Source of the DNA: XN24 sp035514535
GTDB taxonomy: Bacteria; Pseudomonadota; Gammaproteobacteria; Steroidobacterales; XN24
DNA length: 64,000 bases
Direction of reading: 5' to 3'
Assembly (NCBI GenBank): GCA_035514535.1
Contig: DATKAZ010000108.1
Span: 1-64,000, forward strand
Each line of letters opens with the position of its first letter. Positions within the stretch are counted from its first letter, which is position 1. Both the position numbers and the translations under genes were made by a program. Shown piece by piece: positions 1 through 9,500 of this stretch. Under the pieces are notes generated by a model. It saw only the letters and a list, made by a program, of their open reading frames with translations, made no database searches and was not told the DNA's origin.

Positions 1-1
1 C

Positions 2-334
2 TGGCCGATTGCGCTGGCCGCCGCAGTCGCGACCGGGGCCGTCCTGCTGCGCCGTGCGGGGCGTATTCCGGCACTGCCGCGGATCCCCGCCGGGGACCTG
101 GGGATTCCGCTGGAGCGTGCGCTCGTCGGGCTCGGCCGGCAACTGGGGCGCCTTGCCAACGAAAGCATACCGCGCGCCCTGGACGGCCTGTCGGACCTGG
201 CGGGGCCGCTGGTCCGGGGCGGGCCCGCCTGGTCCGCACGGTTCGGTCGCGGCGAGGCGCGCATCGCCGCCTGGTCGGTGACAGGCCTGCTGGTCGTCCT
301 GCTGGCGCTGTCGCTGGCCTGGTTGCTGAGCTGA
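2..334 (+). CDS. C-terminal end of an integral membrane protein (5' partial)
   Basis: The reading frame enters from the left edge and ends at TGA 332-334, leaving 110 residues. A hydrophobic start (WPIALAAAVATGAVLL), a middle amphipathic region and a closing transmembrane helix (about residues 91-110, ending SLAWLLS) are visible. A long soluble stretch before one last C-terminal helix resembles the ends of proton-antiporter-like membrane subunits (NuoL/MrpD type), but no diagnostic motif of that family lies in this piece, so the family is only a guess. The next gene starts 84 nt downstream on the same strand. Confidence 0.5.
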   Translation, partial: WPIALAAAVATGAVLLRRAGRIPALPRIPAGDLGIPLERALVGLGRQLGRLANESIPRALDGLSDLAGPLVRGGPAWSARFGRGEARIAAWSVTGLLVVLLALSLAWLLS

Positions 335-418
335 AATGTCCGGCAGCGCACGGCAGGGTGGCGCGCCGACTGCTATCTTCGGGGGTGTTGTCTGGTGAAC
401 AAGGTCAAGGAGACTCTG

Positions 419-853
419 ATGACACACGGAATAAAGGCTTTATCGACCGCGGCCGCGGCAACGTTCTGCATCGTGCTGCTCGCCGCGGGCGGGTCCACGG
501 CGGAAAGCTCGGACCAGGCAAAGCTGCCGGGCGATGCCGGCCCCGGGCCCTATCCGCAGGGCTGCGTGGACTGCCACACGGCGGAAGGCGCGGGGGCGCT
601 CGGCGCGATCCTCGCCGACCTCGGGCACAAGAATGTCGACAAGACGACCGGGACCGTGCCGACCGACTGCAACGAGTGTCACAGCGAGGACGGCGGGTTC
701 ACGCCCTTCAAGGAGCTGCCGCACCTTTTGCATTACGATAAGCCTGCCGACAATGCCTTTGTCGGCGACTACGGCGGCAACTGCCTGCACTGCCATGCGC
801 TCGATGCGAAGACCGGCATCATGACGGTGAAGTCCGGGCCGAAAAACTGGTAA
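419..853 (+). CDS. Secreted triheme c-type cytochrome
   Basis: The 144-residue protein has a signal peptide (hydrophobic residues 11-24, likely cleavage after STA near residue 28) and three covalent haem sites of the form CxxCH: CVDCH 49-53, CNECH 84-88 and CLHCH 122-126. Three further histidines (70, 102, 105) could be distal ligands for bis-His haems. It should be periplasmic and carry electrons. I chose ATG 419 because AAGGAG lies at 407-412, six bases upstream. A GTG at 395 in the same frame would add eight residues but has no such site. It converges with the ferric-reductase-like gene and its small companion ORF. The multihaem family could not be named, and a role in respiratory or metal electron transfer is inference. 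Confidence 0.85.
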   Translation: MTHGIKALSTAAAATFCIVLLAAGGSTAESSDQAKLPGDAGPGPYPQGCVDCHTAEGAGALGAILADLGHKNVDKTTGTVPTDCNECHSEDGGFTPFKELPHLLHYDKPADNAFVGDYGGNCLHCHALDAKTGIMTVKSGPKNW

Positions 854-883
854 TTGCGCCGCTCGAGGCCGCGTCTTCTCCAT

Positions 884-967
884 CTATCTCGAGGCAAACA
901 GCACGACCAGCACGAACAGCGCCAGCACGACCGACCAGCACAACCTGACCAGGAAGCGGTGGGTCAT
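884..967 (-). CDS. Possible 27-residue single-pass membrane peptide
   Basis: On the minus strand ATG at 967 opens a 27-codon frame ending in TAG at 884-886. It encodes a short basic N-terminus (MTHRFLVRLCW), then an uninterrupted hydrophobic helix (SVVLALFVLVVLFA) and SR at the end. A good ribosome site, GAGGTG, lies five bases before the ATG and overlaps the stop region of the ferric-reductase-like gene, whose TGA ends at 977. The nine-base gap implies translational coupling. The layout recalls tiny single-helix subunits of membrane haem oxidoreductases such as CydX or CcoS-type peptides, but there is no sequence match to support that. It may not be a real gene. Confidence 0.4.
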   Translation of the reverse strand: MTHRFLVRLCWSVVLALFVLVVLFASR

Positions 968-976
968 CCGGGCACC

Positions 977-2359
977 TCAGTCATACTTGAACCGCTCGGC
1001 GATGATCCGCCGGCTGGGCACGCCGCGGGCGAGCAGGTCGTGTTCGACGCTGTTCATCATCGGCGGTGGTCCGCAGACGAAGAAGGTCCAGCGCTCCGTC
1101 TGCTCCCGGCTCAGGCAGGCGTCCAGCGTCCTCGCGGTGAGTTCGCCCGTGAGCCCCTGCCATCCCGGCGGCGGCTCGGACAGCACCAGGTTCACCGTGA
1201 ATCTCATGTCGGCGGCCATCGCCTCGAGTTCCTCGCGGTACGGGATCTGCGCCTCGTGCCGGTTGCCGTAGACGAGGCACATGGGCCCTGGCCATCGCTC
1301 GGCACGCAGTTGCCGCAGGATGCTCATGACGGGCGCGAAGCCGACGCCGCCGGCGATGAACGCGAGGCCGTCGTGCGCTCCGGCGGGAACCACGAAATGC
1401 CCGTGCGGGCCATCGAGCCACGCGCGCGTCCCGAGGGGAATCTCGCCGATCCTGGCGGTGAAATCGCCGCTTTCCTTGATCGTGAAGCCGATGCGGGGGC
1501 GATCCGCAGGGGCCGAGCTGATGGAAAACGGGTGCTCGACCACGCTGAACGGGGAATGGTCCAGGTTGAGCCAGGCGAACTGGCCGGCGAAGAAGCCGAG
1601 GGCCGCACCGCGTTCCGGTTCCACCGCGAGCTCCCAGGTCCGCTCCGCGACCCGGCGGCTGGAAACCACCCGGTAAGGGTGCCGCAATTGCGCCAGCGGA
1701 TTGATGACATAGCTGAACAGCAGGGTCAGCAGGGCCATTCCCGTGAGCAGCGCCCAGTAGCCGGCCAGCCAGCGGTTCGCGCTGTAAGTACCGACCGTGA
1801 GCGTGTGATGCAGGCCGAACGCCGCGATCATCGCCGCGCCGACGCCGTGGCTTACACGCCAGATCTCGTAGCGAAACGGCAGGCGATCGCGCCAGATCGC
1901 CAGCGGCACCCAGGCCAACAGGAGGGCCCAGGCGACGACCCCGGAGCGGAACCATGCGCCGGTGAACATGCGCTCGACGAGCGCGACGCCGCGCATCGGA
2001 TCGGGACTGAGGCGAGGCACCGCGTAGAGGAAGGGGTGCATCGCCAGGAACAGCAGGACGCCCCAGGCGGCCAACTGGTGCACCCGCATGGTCACATCGA
2101 TCCCCATCCGGCCGGAGATACTGCGGAAACGGCCCGACAGGACGAACTCGAGCAACAGCATCGCGAATCCCGTCATCGCGAGGCCGGTCGCCAGTTCCCG
2201 CCAGAATCCCCGCGGCGTTCCACCCGTCGTCACGGTGAGGAGCAGCGGGGCCAGGACGATGCCGATATACAGCGCGAGCAGGCCCGGCCCGCTGAGGCCG
2301 TGCAGCTTGCGACCGCTGGCGCGCGTCGCCCGGGTCGGTTCCGGCATCTCCGCTTTCAC
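977..2359 (-). CDS. Ferric-reductase-like transmembrane flavocytochrome
   Basis: The 460-residue protein has two parts. Residues about 25-220 form roughly six membrane helices with histidine pairs typical of the ferric reductase-like haem b domain (H94 and H108 in one helix, H171 and H184/H185 in another). Residues about 225-460 form a ferredoxin-NADP+ reductase-type module: HPFSIS at 276-281 for FAD binding, GGVGFAP 337-343 and CGPPPMM 429-435 for NAD(P)H binding. It should move electrons from cytoplasmic NAD(P)H across the inner membrane. The electron acceptor is unknown; ferric iron, oxygen or a periplasmic partner such as the adjacent triheme cytochrome are possible. The start is GTG 2359; ATG 2347 is an alternative four codons in. 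Confidence 0.85.
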   Translation of the reverse strand: MKAEMPEPTRATRASGRKLHGLSGPGLLALYIGIVLAPLLLTVTTGGTPRGFWRELATGLAMTGFAMLLLEFVLSGRFRSISGRMGIDVTMRVHQLAAWGVLLFLAMHPFLYAVPRLSPDPMRGVALVERMFTGAWFRSGVVAWALLLAWVPLAIWRDRLPFRYEIWRVSHGVGAAMIAAFGLHHTLTVGTYSANRWLAGYWALLTGMALLTLLFSYVINPLAQLRHPYRVVSSRRVAERTWELAVEPERGAALGFFAGQFAWLNLDHSPFSVVEHPFSISSAPADRPRIGFTIKESGDFTARIGEIPLGTRAWLDGPHGHFVVPAGAHDGLAFIAGGVGFAPVMSILRQLRAERWPGPMCLVYGNRHEAQIPYREELEAMAADMRFTVNLVLSEPPPGWQGLTGELTARTLDACLSREQTERWTFFVCGPPPMMNSVEHDLLARGVPSRRIIAERFKYD

Positions 2360-2502
2360 AGTCCTGCAGGCTGCTATGCATCGCCCGGTCGAGTCAATCG
2401 CGATTTACCGTGAGCAAACGGATGCGCACTGGGTCGCACGCCACGGGGCTGGGGCGTTGTATTCTAGGCCGATGCAAATGCCCGGCAAGACGACCCTTGT
2501 TC

Positions 2503-4158
2503 GTGTTCGCGCGCGCTGAAGCAGCTGCGGGCCGCGCCGCCCTGCTTGTCCTGGCGGCCCTGGCGGCCGTGCACCCGGCGTCCGCCGCGGCAGAGCCCTC
2601 GCGGGATTGCGAACTCAGCGATGAGCAGCTCGAAGCGGCGGGGTACACGGTCGGCGAGATCGCCATCGACAACCGCAACATCTTCGACCTCGATAACCCG
2701 GAAGAGGACAAGGCGCTGTTCAGGCTGATGAACCGCCTCCATGTCCGCACCAGGACCAAGGTCATTCGCCGCCAGCTGCTGTTCGAGGCCGGCACACCGT
2801 TCCGCCGCCAGCTGCTCGACGAGTCCGAGCGCATCCTGCGCGCCACGTCATACCTTTACGACGCGCGCATCAGCGTGCTGTCCTGCGACGCGGAAACGGT
2901 CGACATCCGGGTCGAGTCCCAGGATGTCTGGACGCTCAAGCCGGGAATTTCCATGTCGCGCAGCGGGGGCGAGAGCCGTACGGGCGTCGACATCCAGGAG
3001 GACAATTTTCTCGGCCGCGGGGGCAGCATCAGGTTCTTCCGCAGGAGCGACGAGGAACGACGGACCACCGAGATCGGCTACAGCGACCGCAACCTCGGTG
3101 GCCGCTGGATCGCCCTGGACACCACCATGGCGCATAGCAGCGATGGCCACGAGTTCGACCTGGGGCTCGCGCGGCCGTTTTATTCGCTGGACACGCGCTG
3201 GGCCGCCGGCGGCAGAATTTCCGATGAAAAGCGTGAGGATGCCGTGTACTCGCTTGGTGAGGATATCGGCGAGTTTCGCCACGACATCCAGTACCTGAAT
3301 CTCTACGCTGGCCGGTCGGCCGGCCTGACGGGGCGGTGGGTCCAACGCTGGCTGGTCGGCATGGTGTACGACAACCGCTCCTTCGAGGACGTCGCGGACT
3401 CGCCCGCGCTCGCGCTGATCCCCGCGGACCGGCGCCTGCTTTATCCCTATCTCGAGTACCAGTTGCTCGAGGATCGCTTTCAGCGTGCCGAGAATCTCGA
3501 CCAGATCTACCGCACCGAGGATGTCTCGCTCGGCGCGCAAGTCCGATTGCGTCTCGGCGCGGGAACAAAGATGATCGGCTCCGACCGGAGCGGGTTGGTC
3601 TTTTCGGCCCTTGCAAGTCGCGGCTATGGTGATCCCGCGCGCATGCTGTGGGACTTCTCCGCGCATGCTGACGGCCGGCTCGAGAGCGGGGACCTGCGCA
3701 ACGCGATCATCGGCGGCTCCGCGCGGTGGTACCTGCGCCAGTCGGACCGGCGCCTGTTGTTCGCCTCGTTGCGCGGTGACGTGGCTGAAGAACTGGACTT
3801 GGACAATCCGCTGGAGATCGGGGGCGACGCCGGCCTGCGCGGCTACCCGCTGCGCTACCAGCGCGGCGACGCGCGCGCGCAGTTCACGATCGAGCAGCGC
3901 TATTTCACCGACTACTACCTGTGGCGGCTGTTCCGCGTCGGGGGGGCAATGTTCTTCGACGCCGGGCGCGTGTGGGGCAGCAATCCCTTCGGTGGCGAAA
4001 ACCTGGGCCTGCTGAAGGACGTCGGTTTCGGATTGCGGCTCAGCAGTACGCGTTCCAGCATCGGGAAGATGATCCACATCGATTTCGCGTTCCCGCTCGA
4101 CGGCGACGACTCGATCGACAGTTTCCAGTTCCTTGTCGAGGCCCGCCGCAGTTTCTGA
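2503..4158 (+). CDS. BamA/TamA-family outer-membrane protein (surface antigen D15 type)
   Basis: After a signal peptide (arginines, then LLVLAALAAVHPASA) the protein of about 551 residues has a short periplasmic region and a long C-terminal barrel with alternating strands. It ends in the aromatic signature expected for barrel recognition (FQFLVEARRSF). The GLRGYPLRYQRG segment is like the conserved RGY loop of Omp85 proteins. The N-terminal part carries a POTRA-like pattern (VIRRQLLFEAGTPF, then ILRATSYLYDARISV). Its substrate is not known; it is not BamA itself, being too short and without five POTRA domains. The start is uncertain: GTG 2503 or TTG 2497 gives a clean signal peptide, while GTG 2410 adds 31 unlikely Cys/Arg-rich residues. 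None has a clear ribosome site. Confidence 0.75.
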   Translation: MFARAEAAAGRAALLVLAALAAVHPASAAAEPSRDCELSDEQLEAAGYTVGEIAIDNRNIFDLDNPEEDKALFRLMNRLHVRTRTKVIRRQLLFEAGTPFRRQLLDESERILRATSYLYDARISVLSCDAETVDIRVESQDVWTLKPGISMSRSGGESRTGVDIQEDNFLGRGGSIRFFRRSDEERRTTEIGYSDRNLGGRWIALDTTMAHSSDGHEFDLGLARPFYSLDTRWAAGGRISDEKREDAVYSLGEDIGEFRHDIQYLNLYAGRSAGLTGRWVQRWLVGMVYDNRSFEDVADSPALALIPADRRLLYPYLEYQLLEDRFQRAENLDQIYRTEDVSLGAQVRLRLGAGTKMIGSDRSGLVFSALASRGYGDPARMLWDFSAHADGRLESGDLRNAIIGGSARWYLRQSDRRLLFASLRGDVAEELDLDNPLEIGGDAGLRGYPLRYQRGDARAQFTIEQRYFTDYYLWRLFRVGGAMFFDAGRVWGSNPFGGENLGLLKDVGFGLRLSSTRSSIGKMIHIDFAFPLDGDDSIDSFQFLVEARRSF

Positions 4159-4212
4159 TCACCGCGCGCCGCGTTGCTTGGCTGCCGGCCGATTCCCGGC
4201 TAGGGTACGCAC

Positions 4213-5028
4213 ATGCTCATCGATTGCCATGTCCACCTGAACAATTACGACGAGACTCACAGCCGCTCGGCCGAGGAGATCGCCGGCGACCTGTTCGCGA
4301 CGATGGACGAGAACGGCGTGGATCATGCGGTCGTGTTGACCTCCTACATGGTCAATGCGCACCGGCCGCATGTGGACGAGGTCATTCGCGTCGTGGGCGG
4401 CGACCCCCGCATCACCATTATCGAGGGACTGCGCTGGCGCGACCCTGACGAGCACACCGATCTTTACAACATGGAAGACCGGATCAGGGAGGGATTGGTC
4501 AAGGGCATCAAGCTGTATCCCGGCTACGACCGCTACCCGATCAACGACCCGTCACTCGAGAGTGTGTTCCGCATTGCCGAGAAACACGATGTCCCCGTGA
4601 TGATCCACTGCGGAGACACCTATTCCAAGCATGCCAAGGTCCGGCAGGCGCACCCGCTGCTGGTGGACGACGTCGCGGTCGATTACCCGGACGTGCGCTT
4701 CGTGATCTGCCATCTCGGCAACCCCTGGTTCCAGGACGCGGCGGAAGTGCTCTACAAGAACGACAACGTCTATGCGGACATCTCCGGCCTCACGCTGGGT
4801 GAGTTTCACTACGAATTTGAGCGCTACATGCTGCAGCGGGTGCGTGACATGATCAGCTATATGGGCGATCCCGGGAAGCAGCTCATGTACGGGACCGACT
4901 GGCCGCTCGCGGGGATGCGCACGTACCGGCGGTTCTTCGACAGCCTCGAGTTGTCGGACGATGCCAAGGAGGGCATTGCGTGGCGCACGGCGGCAAAGCT
5001 GTTCAAGATCGACACGGCGGCGACCTGA
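4213..5028 (+). CDS. Amidohydrolase-family metal-dependent hydrolase
   Basis: This is a 271-residue TIM-barrel hydrolase of the amidohydrolase 2 type. The metal-binding pattern is visible: HxH at residues 6-8 (DCHVHLN), Lys100 in GIKLYPGY, His132 in VMIHCGD, His167 in FVICHLGNPW and Asp229 in YGTDWPLAG. Such enzymes hydrolyse or decarboxylate small ring or amide substrates in the cytoplasm; the substrate cannot be read from the sequence. An AGGG sits about seven bases before the ATG. It is followed by an NTF2-like secreted protein and an NmrA-like protein on the same strand, which may form one transcription unit. Confidence 0.8.
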   Translation: MLIDCHVHLNNYDETHSRSAEEIAGDLFATMDENGVDHAVVLTSYMVNAHRPHVDEVIRVVGGDPRITIIEGLRWRDPDEHTDLYNMEDRIREGLVKGIKLYPGYDRYPINDPSLESVFRIAEKHDVPVMIHCGDTYSKHAKVRQAHPLLVDDVAVDYPDVRFVICHLGNPWFQDAAEVLYKNDNVYADISGLTLGEFHYEFERYMLQRVRDMISYMGDPGKQLMYGTDWPLAGMRTYRRFFDSLELSDDAKEGIAWRTAAKLFKIDTAAT

Positions 5029-5111
5029 GACCGGAGTCCGTGGTCGGATTCACGGTCCACCCGCGCCTGCTCGCGGATTGCCATCGCCACGAACATCGGG
5101 GAGGTCCTGAG

Positions 5112-5570
5112 ATGCGACAAATCAGCCGGATTCCGGGATGGTGCGCGTGCGGCCTGGTGCTGTTTTCCCTCGCGACGGGCGGCGCTTTGGCCGACGTCGC
5201 TGACGACGAGGCCATCAAGGCCGCGGCCCTGGATTATGCAGAAGGCTGGCTTACCGGCGATGAGGAACGCATGGCGCGCGCCCTGCATCCGGAAGCGCTG
5301 AAGCGGCGCGTCGTCACCGACCTGCGAACCGACGTTCGCTCGGTGCAGGTCCTGGATGCCGACACGTTGCTCAAGGCCACCCGGGAAGGCGTCGGTGTCG
5401 GCGGCGGCCCGCTGAGTTTCCGTGTCGCGATACTCGATCGCCATGGCGATATGGCGGTCGTGCGGGTCGTCTCGTCGCTGTACGTGGAGTATCTGCAGAT
5501 GGTGCGCTGGGACGAACGGTGGATCATCCTCTCAGTCCTCTGGGGTACGATTGCCGCGCCGGGCGAATAG
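5112..5570 (+). CDS. Secreted NTF2-like (putative lumazine-binding/SnoaL fold) protein
   Basis: The 152-residue protein has a signal peptide (basic start MRQISR, hydrophobic CGLVLFSLATGGALA) and a single alpha+beta domain. The segment AALDYAEGWLTGDEERMARALHPEALKR is the usual first helix and loop of NTF2-like proteins, and the end (MAVVRVVSSLYVEYLQMVR, RWIILSVLWG) is the curved sheet. The family includes binding proteins and small-molecule isomerases, so no reaction can be given. ATG 5112 is chosen because GGGAGGT lies seven bases upstream. An in-frame upstream start at 4980 would overlap the amidohydrolase gene and lose the signal peptide. Confidence 0.7.
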   Translation: MRQISRIPGWCACGLVLFSLATGGALADVADDEAIKAAALDYAEGWLTGDEERMARALHPEALKRRVVTDLRTDVRSVQVLDADTLLKATREGVGVGGGPLSFRVAILDRHGDMAVVRVVSSLYVEYLQMVRWDERWIILSVLWGTIAAPGE

Positions 5571-5612
5571 GGGGGCCGAACCCGCATCCGTTGAACCGGG
5601 CAGGGGAGTCTG

Positions 5613-6521
5613 ATGAGTTCGCAGCCAAGAGTTCTCGTCGTGGGGGGTACCGGCGCCCAGGGTGGCGGTGTCGCGTGCCACCTGCTGGCCGAGGGACGGT
5701 ACCGTGTCCGCTGCCTGACGCGGCGCCTCGACTCCGTCACTGCGATCGCGCTCGCCGATGCCGGTGCCGAGGTGGTGGAAGGCGACATGGCCGACCGGGA
5801 AAGCATCGACGCGGCGCTGGCGGGATGCGAGGCCGCTTTCGGCGTCACCAGCTACTTCGAGCATCTCGCGGCCGAATACGAACTCGGCGCGCAGTTCCTG
5901 GACGCCATCGAGTCCTCCGCCGTCGAGCACCTCGTGCTGAGTACCCTGCCGAGCGCCAGCGAGCTGTCGGCCGGCAAGCTCGATGTGCCGCAATTCGAGC
6001 ACAAGGCGCGCCTCGAGATACTGGTCCGGCAGAAGGAAATATTCGCCACGTTCGTGCACGTGTCGTTCTATTTCGAGAACTTCCTCTATAACTGCCCGCC
6101 GCGCAGGCAGGACGACGGCAGCTACGCGTTCGGCTTCCCCCTGGGAGACGCGGTACTGTCGGCGGTCGCCGTGGGCGACATCGGCGGCGTCGTTGCAGCC
6201 ATTCTGCGCAAGCCTGACGCTTTTCAGGGCAGGACAGTGAAAATTGTCGGCGACCAGCGCTCGGCGGCCGAGTACGCGGCGATCATCGGTGCCGTGACCG
6301 GGCGCACGGTCCGCTACCGGCATATTCCCCACGGGGTCTTCGCATCCCTGCCCCTGCCCGGCGCCGCCGGGCTGGCCGACATGTTTGAGCTCTATCGCAG
6401 CCACGTGCGGCCGGACCCGCGGGACCTCGCCGACAGCCTCAGGCTTTACCCCGGGATGCTGAGCTTCGAGCGCTGGGCGCGCGAGCATCGCGACACGCTG
6501 ATCGCGGCGATGGACGACTGA
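5613..6521 (+). CDS. NmrA-like NAD(P)-binding Rossmann-fold protein
   Basis: The 302-residue protein opens with a dinucleotide-binding Rossmann motif (VLVVGGTGAQGGG, residues about 7-19) and follows the atypical short-chain dehydrogenase plan of the NmrA/HSCARG family: no catalytic YxxxK, an acidic second strand region (VVEGDMADRESI) and a C-terminal substrate domain. Members act as redox sensors or as oxidoreductases of isoflavone type. GGGGAG lies a few bases ahead of ATG 5613. The stop falls four bases from the convergent tamB stop. Function beyond NAD(P) binding is not evident. Confidence 0.75.
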   Translation: MSSQPRVLVVGGTGAQGGGVACHLLAEGRYRVRCLTRRLDSVTAIALADAGAEVVEGDMADRESIDAALAGCEAAFGVTSYFEHLAAEYELGAQFLDAIESSAVEHLVLSTLPSASELSAGKLDVPQFEHKARLEILVRQKEIFATFVHVSFYFENFLYNCPPRRQDDGSYAFGFPLGDAVLSAVAVGDIGGVVAAILRKPDAFQGRTVKIVGDQRSAAEYAAIIGAVTGRTVRYRHIPHGVFASLPLPGAAGLADMFELYRSHVRPDPRDLADSLRLYPGMLSFERWAREHRDTLIAAMDD

Positions 6522-6525
6522 GGCG

Positions 6526-9500
6526 TCAGTCGCGCTCGAACGTGTAATAGAGGTCGGCCGCGGCCTCGTCACCGGACGTAGCTTCGACGGAGAGCCGCTG
6601 GTTGATCTGGTAGCGCAACCGCAGCGTGTTGACGGTGTCGAACAGGCCGAGGCCATAGCTGACGTACAGCCCGGCGCCGAGGTACTTGCCGATGACGACC
6701 GACGTTCCCCCGGTCTCGTCGTCGGCGCTGACCGAGACATCGTCCAAACCGAGTCTTCGCCCGAGGTCCCGGGCAATCAGGCCGCCGCCGGACATCGCCA
6801 GCGAATTGGCGGCCTGGTTGACGGTGTTCTGCTCGCCCGACTGGAGCTGGTCGAGGCTCTTACCGAGCGTCAGGTAGGAGAGGGCCTCCGCGCGCGGCAA
6901 GGGCGGCTCGGAGTACACGGAAATTTCCGGCTGTTGCAGCGTGCCGCGCACGAGCGCGCCGGCGGTCACTTCGTCCACCTTCCTGACGGCACGTATCTCG
7001 AGACCCGGATTTTCCAGCGGGCCTCCCGTGTAGATGAGTCGCCCGGTCTCGATCTCGAGGCGCTGGCCGAATGTCGAGAAGGTGCCGTCCACGACGCGCA
7101 ATTCCCCGCGGCCCCATGGCAGGGCCAGCGGTTGCGTGACGGCGAGCAGGCTGCCCTCGACCCGGCCGCGCAGCCCGGCGGCCTGCACGCGGACATCGGG
7201 GCCGACCGAGATGCGCACGCGACTGCGTACCACGACCTCGTCCTCGACGGCCTGCGCGCGCGGCCCGACGATCACCTCGTCTGGGCTGGTTGTCACCGCC
7301 GACGGCCCGCCGAGCCCGCTGATGCGCGCGAACGGGATGCTGACCGTACCCCCGATCACGAGCTCGCGTCCCGCATAGGTGAGCTGCAGATCGGGCGTGG
7401 CGGTGACGCGCGCCTCCGGCAGGTCGGCCAGCAGCACGTCGCTGCCGCGTAGCGCGGCCTGCCCCGTGACGGCCTCCGCGTCCAGGGCGAAGCGCCCGTC
7501 CGTCTCGAAGCGCCCTTCGCCCGACCGGCCGCTCCCCCGAAAGCTGAATTCGCCGGCCTCGAGCTGCGCGACGAACTCGATATCGGAGGGTTGCAGGCCC
7601 AGCGTGGGAATCTGCGCCGTACCGTCCAGCCATTCGAACCGGCCGAGCAGGCGCGGGTCGCCGACGGTGCCGGACACCGACGCCGTGACGGTGGCGTGAC
7701 CCTCGAGGTCCGCCAGGTCTGGCACAAGTTCGGTGATGATCTGCAGCTGCCCGAGCACGGCTTCCAGCCGGCCGTCCAGGGGAGGATCGGCAGCGTTCCA
7801 GCCCACGGTCAGCGTGCCGTTCACCCGGTCCTCGCCGGCCAGCGCAAGCTGCAATTCTCCGCGCGCCTGCCGCGCGTCGCCGGTCAGCATGAGCTCGCCG
7901 CCGTCCCAGGCGATCAACGGGTTGCTGTCCTCGCCGACCAGGCGGATATCGCCGGCCGTGAGCTCCAGCCCGCCCGACAGGGCGAGAAAACCGCCCTCGT
8001 CGGCATCCACGACGACCGCTCCGGACAGGACACCGTGCGCGAGGAATCCGGCTCCCAGCCACTGGCTGAGCGGTGCGAGGTCCAGCTGGGCCAGCGTCGC
8101 GCGGCCGCTCCACGGGCCGGCGCGCTCCCATTCGGCTTGCAGGCACAGCAGCCCGAGAGTGCCCGCCATGCAGGCGTCGCCCAGCGAAACCCCGGCGGCG
8201 CCGGCGTCAAGCGCCGCCGGCTCGCGCAATGCCCACACCGGCTGCTGTTCTACCTCGATGAGCAAAGTGTTTACCCAACCGGACCAGCGCTCGTCTGCGA
8301 AGCTGCCTGAGGCGCCGAGCTCCAGCCGTCGCGCGGGCCGCGTCTGGCTCAGCTCGAGGCGCATGCCGTGGTCTTCCGGCGTGCCGTCGGCCTCGACACG
8401 CACGCCCATGCCGGGCCCGGGTGCCGTGGCGAATCGCTCGAGCGAGGCGACGACGCTGGAGCGCTGTGCGCCGGAGAGGTCGATGTCTGCATCGATCTCG
8501 AGGGACCGCGCGCGCATGTTCCGCCAGCGCAGCCCTGCGCCTTGCGCTTCGAGCGACATGCGCGGCGCGTCGCGTGTGCCCTCGATGTGTGCCGTGGCCG
8601 CCAGCCCTCCGCGCGCCGCGTCGTGCAGCGCCTGCAGGGCGGGCGCATCGAGGGCCGCGTCGAGCAGCACGTTGTCTTCGTCCATGCGGCCACTCGCCGT
8701 GAGCGTCGCCTCGCCGACAGCCAGCGCAGCGCGATGCAGGCGCAACGTGGAGCCGGCGACATTCAGGTCGGCGCCACCACTCACCGGCAGCGAGCGGAAC
8801 TCACCGGACAGCGACGCCAGCGAGATCTCCAGCCCGTCTTCGCCGGATGGATTGCCGCGGATCTCGAGGACGCCCGAGAGGCGGCCGGGCCAGCCGCGCG
8901 CGAGGCCGGCCGGGTCGAGCTCGCTGAAGGCGAGGCGAAAATCTGCGGCGTCGTCGCCGGCCCACTTGATCTGCCCCATGCCTTCGACCGTTCCGCCGAG
9001 CAGCTGCGCCTCGAGAGTCTCGATGCGCACGCCTTGCAGATCGCCTGCGGCAGTCAACTGCGCGCTGACCGGGGGACGATCCGGTAGCTGCATGTCGGCC
9101 TCTGCCGCGACGCGATAGTCGATTCGCTCGTCGCGCGTGTCGATCGCGCCGCTGGCGGTCACGAGGAACTCGCTGCCCGGCGAGGCGAGTTCCGCTCGCT
9201 CGACGGTCAGCACCGAATCGGCCCACTCCAGCGCGGCGGTGATTTCCGCATCGGGCAGCCCGTCGCGCCGGGCGAGCGCCGACACCGCACACCGCCAGCG
9301 CACCGCCGCGCCTTCGCAGCGCAGCGACAGGCGCGGCAGCGCGACTTCCGGTGCGGCGGCGCCAAGGGGCCAGCCCAGCCCCGTGCCGTCAAGCTCGAAG
9401 CTGGCGGCCGGGCCGTCGGCGGGGACGATCCGCCCCGTGCCGCCCAGCCGCCCGCCGTCCGCCAGGGCGAGATCGAGTCGCTGGATGTCGGCCACGCCCT

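Noticed and set aside
854..2413. A long plus-strand open frame (519 codons) across the ferric-reductase-like gene
   Set aside because: It is rich in Arg/Ala/Pro/Gly/His without any domain and mirrors a clear gene on the other strand; such frames are common in GC-rich DNA.
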